Source: Tenacibaculum gallaicum (GTDB taxonomy: Bacteria > Bacteroidota > Bacteroidia > Flavobacteriales > Flavobacteriaceae). From it: a stretch of 64,000 nucleotides of DNA. Under the pieces are notes generated by a model. That model did not search any database and was not told where the DNA came from. It saw only the letters and a program-made list of their open reading frames with translations. This document shows, in pieces, positions 35,466-43,520 of the stretch. The stretch spans positions 1-64,000 of the forward strand of contig NZ_QUNS01000012.1 in NCBI RefSeq assembly GCF_003387615.1, read 5' to 3'. Numbering within the stretch: the stretch's first letter is position 1; the number at the start of each line of letters is the position of its first letter. The translations under genes were made by a program, and so were the position numbers.

Positions 35466-35542
35466 TTCGCGTTAGGGATTGTAACGGCATCCTTTTTTGA
35501 AGAAAAAGATATAGCGAAAAGCCCGACCCGAAGGGTAACGTT
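35466..35542. ncRNA. Possible structured element between the DUF4295 gene and ftsY
   Basis: Stands out by its G+C content from the AT-rich gap. It contains cgttagggattgtaacg (5-bp stem cgtta/taacg), a ccttttttgaagaaaaag pairing segment and cccgacccgaaggg. I recall similar strings between genes in other flavobacterial genomes, which would fit a dispersed structured RNA or repeat, but I cannot check this. Orientation is uncertain. Confidence 0.35.
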
Positions 35543-35569
35543 CAAAAATACAGATTTTTAATACATAAA

Positions 35570-35599
35570 AAAAGCTACTCTCTGATGAAAGTAGCTTTT
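35570..35599 (-). terminator. Terminator of the rpmB-rpmG-DUF4295 cluster
   Basis: aaaagctact (35570-35579) with agtagctttt (35590-35599), 10-nt loop, A/T-rich flanks. It lies 20 nt after the stop of the DUF4295 gene on the minus strand. Confidence 0.8.
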
Positions 35600-35619
35600 C
35601 TTTAAACTGTATACAAGAA

Positions 35620-35772
35620 TTACTTTTTTGCTATAAAGTCGTTTACTTGTGCTGGATCCATAATAGCTTCAACAAAAGTGTAAGCTCCAGATTTAGGAGA
35701 CTTTACCATTTTGATAGCCTTAGTTAATCTTTTCGAACCTGTTTGTAACGATGCTACTGATTTCTTTGCCAT
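35620..35772 (-). CDS. DUF4295 small basic protein
   Basis: 50 residues: starts MAKKSVASLQTGSKRLTKAI and ends AQVNDFIAKK. Lysine-rich and ribosomal-protein-like. This is the short DUF4295 protein that follows rpmG in Flavobacteriaceae. It lies 28 bp after the rpmG stop in the same direction and before a terminator, so it belongs to the L28-L33 transcription unit. Its conservation with ribosomal genes suggests a ribosome-associated role; no function is established that I know of. Confidence 0.85.
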   Translation of the reverse strand: MAKKSVASLQTGSKRLTKAIKMVKSPKSGAYTFVEAIMDPAQVNDFIAKK

Positions 35773-35800
35773 TTTATATTAAAGTTTACGCCGTAGCTTA

Positions 35801-35983
35801 TTATTTAATTTCTTTATGAACTGTCATTTTCTTTAAGATTGGATTAAATTTCTTTAATTCCATTCTATCAGGAGTATTCTTTTTGTTCTTTGTTGTAATA
35901 TAACGAGAAGTTCCTGGTTTACCAGAAGCTTTGTGCTCAGTGCACTCTAAAATTACTTGAACTCTGTTTCCTTTTTTTGCCAT
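35801..35983 (-). CDS. rpmG: 50S ribosomal protein L33
   Basis: 60 residues: [18 protein letters not shown], then [23 protein letters not shown] and a C-terminal KEIK. It carries only one cysteine, so this is the zinc-free (C-minus) L33 form. It lies between rpmB (27 bp upstream) and the DUF4295 gene. Confidence 0.95.
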   Translation of the reverse strand: MAKKGNRVQVILECTEHKASGKPGTSRYITTKNKKNTPDRMELKKFNPILKKMTVHKEIK

Positions 35984-36010
35984 CTCTCTAAAATTTTATC
36001 TAGTAAGGAA

Positions 36011-36250
36011 TTATTTAGTTAAGAAACCTTTTTCTCTAGCTTCTTTAATAACCGCAGAGATTCCTTTTTTATTAATATTTTTTAATGCAGAAGCAGATAC
36101 TTTTAAAGTTACCCATTTATCTTCTTCTGGAATATAGAAACGCTTATTCATTAAATTAGCGTTAAACCTTCTTTTAGTTCTATTTAAAGCGTGAGATACA
36201 TTATTACCTACCATCGCTTTTTTTCCTGTTAATTCACAAACTCTAGACAT
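36011..36250 (-). CDS. rpmB: 50S ribosomal protein L28
   Basis: 79 residues from the ATG at 36250 (MSRVCELTGKKAMVGNNVSH), the conserved L28 start; the longer in-frame ATG at 36301 adds 17 residues not found in the family. The body has NRTKRRFNANLMNKRFYIPEEDKWVTLKVS. It has a single Cys, so it lacks the zinc-binding form. First gene of the rpmB-rpmG-DUF4295 unit. Confidence 0.95.
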   Translation of the reverse strand: MSRVCELTGKKAMVGNNVSHALNRTKRRFNANLMNKRFYIPEEDKWVTLKVSASALKNINKKGISAVIKEAREKGFLTK

Positions 36251-36414
36251 CTTCTTGACAGTTTTTAGTGTTATTTCTAAACGAGGTGCAAATTTATGCA
36301 ATTTAATTTATTGCACAAAAATATTCTCGATTAAATTTCTAATTATTTTAATCTTTTCAAAACTAGGTTCAGCATCTAACCTATTCGGAAGCGTAACGGC
36401 GGCAAAAATACTAA

Positions 36415-37659
36415 TTATTTTAATATCGTAGCCTGTAAAAGTTCTAAAGATTTAGTTACAGTTCTATTAATAACCTTTTCTCTTGGTTGTCCAAAATTAA
36501 ATTCATGAACCTCTACTCCATCCTTAGTAGCAATAGCGATATACACTAGACCTACATTCTTATCATTGTGGTCAGTTGTTGGTCCTGCGTTTCCAGTTAC
36601 AGCTATAGCATAGTCAGTTTGTAGTTTCTCTAAACACCCTTTTGCCATTGCTGAAGCTACTTCTTTACTTACTACTGTAAATTGATTAATTGTTTCTTTA
36701 GAAACATCCAATAACTGCTGTTTTAAAGCTGCTGAATAGGTTACAAATCCACCCATAAAGTATGAGGATGCTCCTGAAACAGCAACGATAGTTGATGCTA
36801 TTTTCCCTCCTGTTAAACTTTCTGCCGTAGCTACAGTTTTACCATATTTTTTTAACAGTTTACCTACTTCTTTTTCTAATGATGTTTCATTATCGTCTCC
36901 AACAATAATTTCTGGAATTAAAGTGTATAGTTCAGTAACTTGCTTTTCCATTTCTTGCACTAGCAGTTTTTCATCATTTCCTTTAGCTGATAATCGCAAA
37001 CGTACACTTCCAAAAGATGGTAAATACGCTAACTTTATAAAATTAGGTAAATTATCTTCCCAGTCGGAAATTCTTTCAGCAATAATTGTTTCCCCTCTAC
37101 CAACCGTCATAATGGTTCTATGTATAATGAACGGCAATTTAAAAGTTGATTGAAGCTTTGGAAGTACGTCATACTTCATTAATCCTTTCATTTCATAAGG
37201 AACTCCTGGAAGTGATACAAAAACCGTATTATTTTCATAGAACCACATTCCTGGTGCAGTTCCTAAACGGTTCATTAATAAAATTGCCTTAGAAGGAAGC
37301 TGCGCTTGATACCTCTGAATTTCGTTAAATGGATGATTCACTTTTTTGAATAAGTATTTAATATTATCGACCACCTCCGGGTATTCAACTATCTTTTCAT
37401 CTTTAAAGTATGTTGCAATCGTTTTTTTGGTTATATCATCTTTGGTAGGCCCTAATCCTCCAGTAATAATAACAATGTCAGCTCTACTTTCTGCTTCTTT
37501 TAAAGCATTTAAAATATGTTGTTCTTCATCTTGTATTGATGATATTTGGTAAACTGAAACTCCTATTTTGTTGAGTTCTTGACCAATCCATTGTGAATTG
37601 GTATCTACAATTTGTCCGATAAGAATTTCATCTCCTATCGTTATAATTTCTGCATTCAT
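36415..37659 (-). CDS. cinA: CinA-family nicotinamide-nucleotide amidohydrolase
   Basis: 414 residues in two parts. Residues 1-170 are the MoCF-like domain (AEIITIGDEILIGQIVDTNSQWI, VIITGGLGPTKDDITKKT). Residues 255-414 are the C-terminal PncC amidase domain (GKTVATAESLTGGKIASTIV, SYFMGGFVTYSAALKQQLL, AIAVTGNAGPT). The pair recycles NMN to nicotinate mononucleotide in NAD salvage and has ADP-ribose pyrophosphatase activity in studied members. It lies upstream of rpmB in the same direction, 165 bp apart. Confidence 0.93.
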   Translation of the reverse strand: MNAEIITIGDEILIGQIVDTNSQWIGQELNKIGVSVYQISSIQDEEQHILNALKEAESRADIVIITGGLGPTKDDITKKTIATYFKDEKIVEYPEVVDNIKYLFKKVNHPFNEIQRYQAQLPSKAILLMNRLGTAPGMWFYENNTVFVSLPGVPYEMKGLMKYDVLPKLQSTFKLPFIIHRTIMTVGRGETIIAERISDWEDNLPNFIKLAYLPSFGSVRLRLSAKGNDEKLLVQEMEKQVTELYTLIPEIIVGDDNETSLEKEVGKLLKKYGKTVATAESLTGGKIASTIVAVSGASSYFMGGFVTYSAALKQQLLDVSKETINQFTVVSKEVASAMAKGCLEKLQTDYAIAVTGNAGPTTDHNDKNVGLVYIAIATKDGVEVHEFNFGQPREKVINRTVTKSLELLQATILK

Positions 37660-37677
37660 TTATATATCTAAAAAAGA

Positions 37678-37695
37678 ATCCCGCCGAAGCGGGAT
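37678..37695 (-). terminator. Terminator of the FAH-family gene
   Basis: The stem atcccgc/gcgggat (37678-37684 with 37689-37695) is followed on the minus strand by a run of T (the aaaaa at 37671-37675 on the plus strand). It separates the FAH gene from cinA. Confidence 0.8.
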
Positions 37696-37700
37696 ATATT

Positions 37701-38309
37701 TTATTTTACTTTTAGTTGAAAAGCTTGCTTTCCTTCAATAGTTCCTGTTAAAATGTCATTCCCTGCTACTTTACCAACTCCTGCTGGCGTTCCTGTAAAA
37801 ATAATATCTCCTTTTTTTAAGGTAAAATATTGCGACACATAACTAATCAACTCATCAATTTTCCACAACATACTTGACGTATTTCCATCTTGCACCACCT
37901 CATCATTCTTCTGTAATTGAAATGATAAGTTTTCTATGTTAAACTCTTCTTTAGGAAAAAACTCTCCCACAACAGCACTACCATCAAAAGCTTTTGCTTT
38001 TTCCCATGGTAATCCTTTCTCTTTACACTGTGCCTGTACATCACGTGCTGTAAAATCAATTCCTAAACCTACAGTGTCATAATATTTGTGTGCAAATTTT
38101 GGAGAAATATGTTTTCCAACCTTATTAATTTTCACCAATACTTCTACCTCGTAATGAATATCATTTGAAAACGGTGGAATGAAAAATGGCATTTTCTTTG
38201 GAAGAATAGCTGAATCTGGCTTTAAGAAAACCACTGGGTTTTCTGGTTTTTCATTCGCTAATTCTTCTATATGTTTTGCGTAATTACGCCCTATACAAAT
38301 TATTTTCAT
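37701..38309 (-). CDS. Fumarylacetoacetate hydrolase-family protein
   Basis: 202 residues starting MKIICIGRNYAKHIEEL. The metal-binding acidic set is visible in HYEVEVLVKI and in GLGIDFTARDVQAQCKEKGLPWEKAKAFDGSA; GDIIFTGTPAGVG closes the fold. These short FAH proteins act as acylpyruvate hydrolases or oxaloacetate decarboxylases in the cytosol; the specific substrate cannot be read here. It follows menB in the same direction with palindromes between them. Confidence 0.9.
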   Translation of the reverse strand: MKIICIGRNYAKHIEELANEKPENPVVFLKPDSAILPKKMPFFIPPFSNDIHYEVEVLVKINKVGKHISPKFAHKYYDTVGLGIDFTARDVQAQCKEKGLPWEKAKAFDGSAVVGEFFPKEEFNIENLSFQLQKNDEVVQDGNTSSMLWKIDELISYVSQYFTLKKGDIIFTGTPAGVGKVAGNDILTGTIEGKQAFQLKVK

Positions 38310-38322
38310 AAGCCCCTTTTAA

Positions 38323-38339
38323 TTTCCCCAAAGGGGAAA
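38323..38339. repeat. Small GC-rich palindrome
   Basis: tttcccc aaa ggggaaa just before the FAH gene. One of two palindromes in the menB-FAH gap. Confidence 0.5.
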
Positions 38340-38378
38340 AATCATACTCTTTTATTTTTATAATTTACTCAAACTAAT

Positions 38379-38400
38379 CCCCTCCCTTTGGGAGGGTTAG
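38379..38400. repeat. GC-rich palindrome after menB
   Basis: The arms ccctccc and gggaggg with a ttt loop (about 38380-38396), followed by ttaggg. It is located 8 bp from the menB stop, so it may act as its transcript end. Confidence 0.5.
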
Positions 38401-38407
38401 GGTGGGT

Positions 38408-39247
38408 TTAAGGTATCCAAGTTTTAGGGAAGTTAGGTTTACGTTTTTCTAAAAACGCATCACGTCCTTCTTTAGCTTCATCTGTCATATAGGCTAAGCG
38501 TGTAACTTCTCCTGCAAATACTTGTTGACCTACCATTCCGTCGTCCGTTAAGTTCATTGCAAACTTTAGCATTTTAATTGAGGTTGGTGATTTTGCTAAA
38601 ATTTCTTGTGCCCAGTCAAAAGCAGTTTGCTCTAACTCGTCATGAGGAATTACGGCATTTACCATTCCCATTTCATACGCTTCTTGCGCTGAATAATTCC
38701 TTCCTAAGAAAAAGATTTCACGTGCTTTCTTTTGTCCTACCATTTTAGCTAAATATGCTGAACCGTAACCTGCATCAAACGAAGTTACATCAGCATCTGT
38801 TTGTTTAAAAATAGCATGTTCTTTACTTGCTAACGTTAAATCACAAGTAACATGTAAACTATGTCCGCCACCTACAGCCCAACCTGGAACTACACAAATC
38901 ACTGCCTTTGGCATAAAACGTATTAAACGTTGTACTTCTAAAATATTCAAACGGTGATAACCATCATCTCCTACATACCCTTGGTTTCCACGTGCATTTT
39001 GATCTCCTCCAGAGCAAAAACTCCAAACTCCATCTTTTGTTGATGGTCCTTCTGCCGACAATAACACAACTCCAATATTGGTGTCTTCATGCGCATCTTG
39101 GAATGCATTTAATAACTCTGAAGTAGTTTTTGGTCGAAATGCATTACGTACATTTGGTCTGTTAAATGCTATTCTTGCAACGTTGTGTGACTTTTTATAA
39201 GTAATATCTTCATACTCTTTGGCAACTATCCAATTAGGTTGTATCAT
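38408..39247 (-). CDS. menB: 1,4-dihydroxy-2-naphthoyl-CoA synthase
   Basis: 279 residues of the crotonase fold with MenB-specific features: KSHNVARIAFNRPNVRNAFRPKT, the oxyanion-hole block WSFCSGGDQNARG, AVGGGHSLHVTCDLTLAS, and catalytic D in TSFDAGYGSAYLA. It closes the second ring of the menaquinone head group in the cytosol. menD is encoded nearby on the same strand (40988-42643), with an esterase-like and an S1 gene between them; other men genes are not in the window. Confidence 0.95.
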   Translation of the reverse strand: MIQPNWIVAKEYEDITYKKSHNVARIAFNRPNVRNAFRPKTTSELLNAFQDAHEDTNIGVVLLSAEGPSTKDGVWSFCSGGDQNARGNQGYVGDDGYHRLNILEVQRLIRFMPKAVICVVPGWAVGGGHSLHVTCDLTLASKEHAIFKQTDADVTSFDAGYGSAYLAKMVGQKKAREIFFLGRNYSAQEAYEMGMVNAVIPHDELEQTAFDWAQEILAKSPTSIKMLKFAMNLTDDGMVGQQVFAGEVTRLAYMTDEAKEGRDAFLEKRKPNFPKTWIP

Positions 39248-39311
39248 AATTTTAATATCTTGTCGTTAATTAGTTGTACAAAAATAACATAATAACTTTA
39301 TTTTTCTTTTC

Positions 39312-39319
39312 TATATTTG
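39312..39319 (+). promoter_or_regulatory. Putative -7 promoter box (TATATTTG)
   Basis: TAnnTTTG match 23 nt before the ATG at 39342. Confidence 0.45.
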
Positions 39320-39341
39320 AACGATATAATTAACCCCCAAT

Positions 39342-40574
39342 ATGAAACAAGTATATTTATTATTTACCTTATTAATTAGTACTAGCCTTTTTTCTCAAAG
39401 TGTTGTCACTCAGAAAGTCAATTCGAAAGAGCTAGAAAAAGATAGAAACATAAAAATCTACCTTCCTAAAGGATATGATATAGACGAAACCACTAACTAC
39501 CCTTTGGCTATCGTTTTAGGTGATGAGTACCTTTTTGATTTATATGTAGGAAATGCTAAGCTTTATGCTAATGTTGATAAAGCTCCGAGACAAATTGTGG
39601 TAGGGATTGACATGAAAAATACTTATGGAAAAGATATTTCTATTATACCTTCTAACAATGCTTTAACAAGTTCTGGAGTACATTTTTTTAATTTTATTAA
39701 ACACGAATTGATTCCTTTTATGGAAGGAAACTACAGAACTTCTCCTTTCATGACAATTGTTGGTGAAGGAAAGGGTGCTAATTTTATTACTCATTATTTA
39801 AAGGATGAAAAGCCTGTTTTTAACTCATACATATGTATTACACCTGATTTACCTCAATTTGCTCCGGCAATTTTAGAATCATATTCTCTTAGCAGGCTGG
39901 GTTCTATTGATAATACCTACTTCGTATACACAAGTAATAACAAAAAATATATTGACCCTAAGCAATACAATCGTTTTAGTGAAATTAGAACTTTGTTAAC
40001 ATCATATGAAGCTAAAAACTTTAATGTTACTTTTGATGAATTTGAATCTTCTCCTAGCTATTTAGCGATGATTGGAGAAACTATTCCTAGAGCTTTTACA
40101 CAAATGTTTAGTTTATATTCTAAGATTACTAAAGAGGAATTTGAGGCTAATGTGAAAGATTTAGCTCCTTTAGATGCTATTAAATATGTTGAGAAAAAAT
40201 ATTTAGATATTCAATATTTGTATGGTTCTAACTTAAATGTTCGTTTGGATGATATTTTTGTTATTGAAGACATCGTTATTGATAGACAAGACGGTGATTA
40301 TTTAAGAGTTTTAGGTGATTTTGTAATGATAAAATACCCTGATTCTCACATGGGTGATTTTTACATTGGTAAATATTACGAGTTAGGGAAAGACTACGAA
40401 AAAGCTGATTTTTATTATAAAGCTGCTTATGGGAAAATGGATCCTTCTAACCCTAACGCCGATGCTTTTTATGAAAACATTAAACGTGTAAACGATTTAA
40501 TGGGGGGTAAAAAGACAGAAGAAGAAAATAATACTAATGATGAGGAAATTATTGAGGAAGAAGAACAAGAATAG
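39342..40574 (+). CDS. Secreted alpha/beta-hydrolase (esterase D-like) fold protein lacking the nucleophile serine
   Basis: 410 residues with a signal peptide (MKQVYLLFTLLISTSLFS then Q). Residues 25-270 follow the putative-esterase family: RNIKIYLPKGYDIDETTNYPLAIVLGDEYLF, ELIPFMEGNYRTSPFMTIVG. The nucleophile elbow, normally GHSLG, is GEGKG (141-145), so glycine G143 replaces serine. The C-terminal part (about 300-385) has TPR-like helices (MGDFYIGKYYELGKDYEKADFYYKAAYG) and a Glu-rich tail. It is probably a non-catalytic binding protein in the envelope. It converges on the S1 gene with a 1-bp gap. Confidence 0.8.
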   Translation: MKQVYLLFTLLISTSLFSQSVVTQKVNSKELEKDRNIKIYLPKGYDIDETTNYPLAIVLGDEYLFDLYVGNAKLYANVDKAPRQIVVGIDMKNTYGKDISIIPSNNALTSSGVHFFNFIKHELIPFMEGNYRTSPFMTIVGEGKGANFITHYLKDEKPVFNSYICITPDLPQFAPAILESYSLSRLGSIDNTYFVYTSNNKKYIDPKQYNRFSEIRTLLTSYEAKNFNVTFDEFESSPSYLAMIGETIPRAFTQMFSLYSKITKEEFEANVKDLAPLDAIKYVEKKYLDIQYLYGSNLNVRLDDIFVIEDIVIDRQDGDYLRVLGDFVMIKYPDSHMGDFYIGKYYELGKDYEKADFYYKAAYGKMDPSNPNADAFYENIKRVNDLMGGKKTEEENNTNDEEIIEEEEQE

Positions 40575-40575
40575 G

Positions 40576-40986
40576 CTATTTTAACACTATTCTGTCTTCT
40601 TGTAATTCTATTTTTTTACTCTTATACAAGCTGCCAACAGCTCTCTTGAATGCTTTTTTACTCATTTGTAAATGAAATTTAATTGATTCAGGAGAGCTTT
40701 TATCTGTTAACAGTAAAAACCCTTTATCTTCTAGCTTTATCAATATTTTTTCCACATCTGAATCAATTACATTTTCAAACCCTTGTGGACGTAGTGATAC
40801 ATCAATTTTTTCGTCTTCACGTATCTTTTTAATGTAACCTACTTTTCGCATTCCTTCTTCAACATCACTAAAAACCTCATTGTTATACAACAATCCCTCG
40901 TACTCTTCATTAATTAAAACTGTATACCCTAATGAGGTCTGTACACCAATAACTAAATCTACCTTATCACCTTCTTTTAATTCCAT
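40576..40986 (-). CDS. Short S1-domain protein, CvfB-like
   Basis: 136 residues. Residues 1-65 look like an S1/OB RNA-binding domain (KEGDKVDLVIGVQTSLGYTVLINEEYEGLLYNNEVFSDVEEG, then IKKIREDEKIDVSLRPQGF). Residues 75-136 form a winged helix (VEKILIKLEDKGFLLLTDKSS, LQMSKKAFKRAVGSLYKSKKIEL). This is the C-terminal half of the CvfB/YitL layout, which has additional S1 domains before it; the short form may be the usual one in Flavobacteria. It lies directly before menD's stop (1-bp gap) and is probably co-transcribed with it. Confidence 0.8.
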   Translation of the reverse strand: MELKEGDKVDLVIGVQTSLGYTVLINEEYEGLLYNNEVFSDVEEGMRKVGYIKKIREDEKIDVSLRPQGFENVIDSDVEKILIKLEDKGFLLLTDKSSPESIKFHLQMSKKAFKRAVGSLYKSKKIELQEDRIVLK

Positions 40987-40987
40987 C

Positions 40988-42643
40988 TTATACGTTTTTA
41001 AAATAGTTTTTTAAAACTACATCATTTATTTCTTTTGGAGTAAAAATCTCCATTATTTTTGGTTGGTTTGATTCTGAATAAAACGAAGTCAAACTATTTT
41101 GTAAGCTTTTTAAGTCTTTTACCTGAACATATTCAAAACCATACATTTTTGATAAATGTTCGGCTGTTAAACCGTGTGGTGTTTCAAAGTATTCAGTAGC
41201 GTTCGTTGATAGTGGACCTGGGATATATCTAAAAATACCGCCTCCAGCATTATTCAAAATAATAATTCTAAAATTCTTAGGAGTATTAGTATTCCACAAC
41301 GCATTACTATCGTAAAAAAAGCTTAAATCTCCTGTTATAAATACTGTTTGATTCTTTGAACCAAATGCAGCTCCAATAGCTGTACTTGTACTTCCATCAA
41401 TTCCACTAGTTCCCCTGTTACAAAACACTTGTAATGTAGCGTTTACATCAAACAATTGCGAATATCGAATAATCGAACTGTTACTAATTTGTACTTGTGA
41501 GTTATCAGAAATACTATCTAAAATAACTTCAAAAGATTTTAAATCTGAATACTCACAGTTTTTTAAGTACTCTTCATGTTTTATAGCTCTAAGTTCTTTT
41601 TCTTGTAACCACCTTGTTTGATAATTACTTTGAATATCTTTCTTTTTACCAGAAAGCACTCTTAAAAAGGTTACAGGATTCGTTTGTACAAATTCCGACA
41701 AACAATGATAAGTATCCATTGCTTTTAACTCATCAACATGCCAGTGATGGTTTGGTTGTAACTTTCTTAAAAACTGTTTTATTCTTTTAGAAATCACCAT
41801 TCCTCCTAAAGTAATTAATACTTCAGGTTGTAGTTTTTTATATTCTTCTTCCGTTAACTTAGATATTAGCTTGTCAATACTATTGATAAACTTCGGATGA
41901 TATACATTTGATGTTGTTTCTGTTAATACTAAAACAGAAGTATCTTCTGCATAGACATCTAATATTTTTTGAAGTTCAACATCTGGAAAATTACTTCCTA
42001 CTAAAATCATTTTTTTAGTTGAATAATTCCAAATAGAAGAAAGTATCTCGTAGTCCTTATGAGATTTCTCAACTTCACTCGAAATAACGTTTGAAAAATC
42101 AAAAACTTTTAGCTCTTCTACAGTTTCATATAAAGGTTCGTCAAACGGAACATTGATATGAACTGGTCCTTTTTTATTTATAGAAGTTTGTAGTGCTTCA
42201 ACCAGTAAATCGGTATTATTTTTCAACTTACTTTCTTCCTCAATCAAATTAGCAGAAAACAAAATATGATTTTCAAATACATTTTCTTGACGAATGGTTT
42301 GTCCGTCACCAATATCAATTAAGTGTTTAGGTCTATCTGCTGAAATTACAACTAGCGGAATCTGGCTATAAAAAGCTTCTGCTATTGCAGGGTAATAATT
42401 TAATAAAGCTGAACCTGAAGAGCATACAATAGCTACAGGTTTTTGTTTTTGCTGTGCTATTCCCATTGCGAAAAAGGCTGCACAACGCTCATCTACCACA
42501 CTTAATGCTTCAATTGTTGGATGATTTGAAAATCCAATAGTAAGCGGTGCGTTACGAGAGCCTGGAGAAATAACAACGGTATCAATATTAAATTGATGAC
42601 ATGCTGAAATTACTAATTGCGCGAGTTCTTTTTTTGGGAACAT
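40988..42643 (-). CDS. menD: SEPHCHC synthase (2-succinyl-5-enolpyruvyl-6-hydroxy-3-cyclohexene-1-carboxylate synthase)
   Basis: 551-residue ThDP enzyme of menaquinone synthesis. Features: VISPGSRNAPLTIGF, the ThDP glutamate in VVDERCAAFFAMG, CSSGSALLNYYPAIAEA, and the C-terminal ThDP/Mg block GDLSFFYDSNALWN...IIILNNAGGGIFRYIPG. Residues 186-195 (VISSEVEKSH), in the linker between the first and middle domains, are encoded by a fragment of the dispersed GTCATTTCGA-type repeat, read in frame (42059-42088). It lies with the S1 gene downstream and a full repeat copy upstream. Confidence 0.94.
   Translation of the reverse strand: MFPKKELAQLVISACHQFNIDTVVISPGSRNAPLTIGFSNHPTIEALSVVDERCAAFFAMGIAQQKQKPVAIVCSSGSALLNYYPAIAEAFYSQIPLVVISADRPKHLIDIGDGQTIRQENVFENHILFSANLIEEESKLKNNTDLLVEALQTSINKKGPVHINVPFDEPLYETVEELKVFDFSNVISSEVEKSHKDYEILSSIWNYSTKKMILVGSNFPDVELQKILDVYAEDTSVLVLTETTSNVYHPKFINSIDKLISKLTEEEYKKLQPEVLITLGGMVISKRIKQFLRKLQPNHHWHVDELKAMDTYHCLSEFVQTNPVTFLRVLSGKKKDIQSNYQTRWLQEKELRAIKHEEYLKNCEYSDLKSFEVILDSISDNSQVQISNSSIIRYSQLFDVNATLQVFCNRGTSGIDGSTSTAIGAAFGSKNQTVFITGDLSFFYDSNALWNTNTPKNFRIIILNNAGGGIFRYIPGPLSTNATEYFETPHGLTAEHLSKMYGFEYVQVKDLKSLQNSLTSFYSESNQPKIMEIFTPKEINDVVLKNYFKNV
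42059..42089. repeat. Dispersed repeat fragment inside menD
   Basis: On the minus strand the segment reads gttatttcgagtgaagttga followed by gaaatctcat. This is the end module of the intergenic repeat family (tcatttcga...gagatttct). It is in frame and free of stops. Confidence 0.65.
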
Positions 42644-42662
42644 TTCTTTTAAAGTTAAAAAA

Positions 42663-42729
42663 TGTCATTTCGAAAAAAACGAAAAACCTTTTTTAACAAA
42701 TAGATTTCTCACTTCTGTCGAAATGACAT
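42663..42729. repeat. Dispersed intergenic repeat between menD and the transaldolase gene
   Basis: Begins aatgtcatttcgaaaaaa (from 42661) and ends acttctgtcgaaatgacatt, with a tagatttctcac core. The ends form a good inverted repeat, so it may also terminate the transaldolase transcript (minus strand). Confidence 0.7.
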
Positions 42730-42752
42730 TGTATTATTTCCAACTAAGTTGG

Positions 42753-43406
42753 TTAGTTTCCTTTTTTATAATCTGCTAAGAATTTAGCTAAACCAATATC
42801 AGTTAATGGGTGTTTTAACAACCCTTCAATAGCACTTAATGGCCCAGTCATAACATCAGATCCAATCTTAGCACAATCAATAACATGCATTGTGTGACGT
42901 ACAGATGCTGCTAAGATTTGTGTTTCAAACATATAGTTATCATAAATCTGACGGATTTCAGCAATTAGGTTTAAACCATCTGTAGAAACATCATCTAAAC
43001 GACCAATAAATGGGGATACGTACGTAGCTCCTGCTTTTGCTGCTAATAATGCTTGACCAGCTGAAAACACTAATGTAACATTGGTTTTAATTCCTTTATC
43101 AGAAAAATATTTACATGCTTTAATCCCATCTTTAATCATAGGTAACTTTACTACAATTTGAGAATTCAAAGCAGCTAACGCTTCTCCTTCTTTTATCATT
43201 CCATCAAAATCAGTAGATATTACTTCAGCAGAAACATCACCTTCAACAATTTCACAAATTGCTTTGTAGTGATTGATTATGTTTTCTTCTCCTGTTATTC
43301 CTTCTTTAGCCATTAATGATGGGTTGGTTGTTACTCCATCTAAAATACCTAAAGCTTGCGCCTCTCTAATTTGATCTAAGTTAGCTGTGTCTATAAAAAA
43401 TTTCAT
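42753..43406 (-). CDS. Small transaldolase / fructose-6-phosphate aldolase (TalC/FSA type)
   Basis: 217 residues, the length of the short decameric transaldolase subfamily. Motifs: [32 protein letters not shown] at the start, Schiff-base lysine region [55 protein letters not shown], and [12 protein letters not shown]. It acts in the non-oxidative pentose phosphate pathway (C3 dihydroxyacetone unit transfer) or as an F6P aldolase. The two activities cannot be told apart with certainty; in Bacteroidota the transaldolase role is usual. Confidence 0.92.
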   Translation of the reverse strand: MKFFIDTANLDQIREAQALGILDGVTTNPSLMAKEGITGEENIINHYKAICEIVEGDVSAEVISTDFDGMIKEGEALAALNSQIVVKLPMIKDGIKACKYFSDKGIKTNVTLVFSAGQALLAAKAGATYVSPFIGRLDDVSTDGLNLIAEIRQIYDNYMFETQILAASVRHTMHVIDCAKIGSDVMTGPLSAIEGLLKHPLTDIGLAKFLADYKKGN

Positions 43407-43520
43407 CTGTATATTTATTATGTAGTTGTGTTCTAATTCTTAGTATTTCAAAAGGGTTAAACCCTCTATAAAACAATTTTATATGCCGTAATTTTCTTCA
43501 ATTACTATTCTTCTGCGAAT

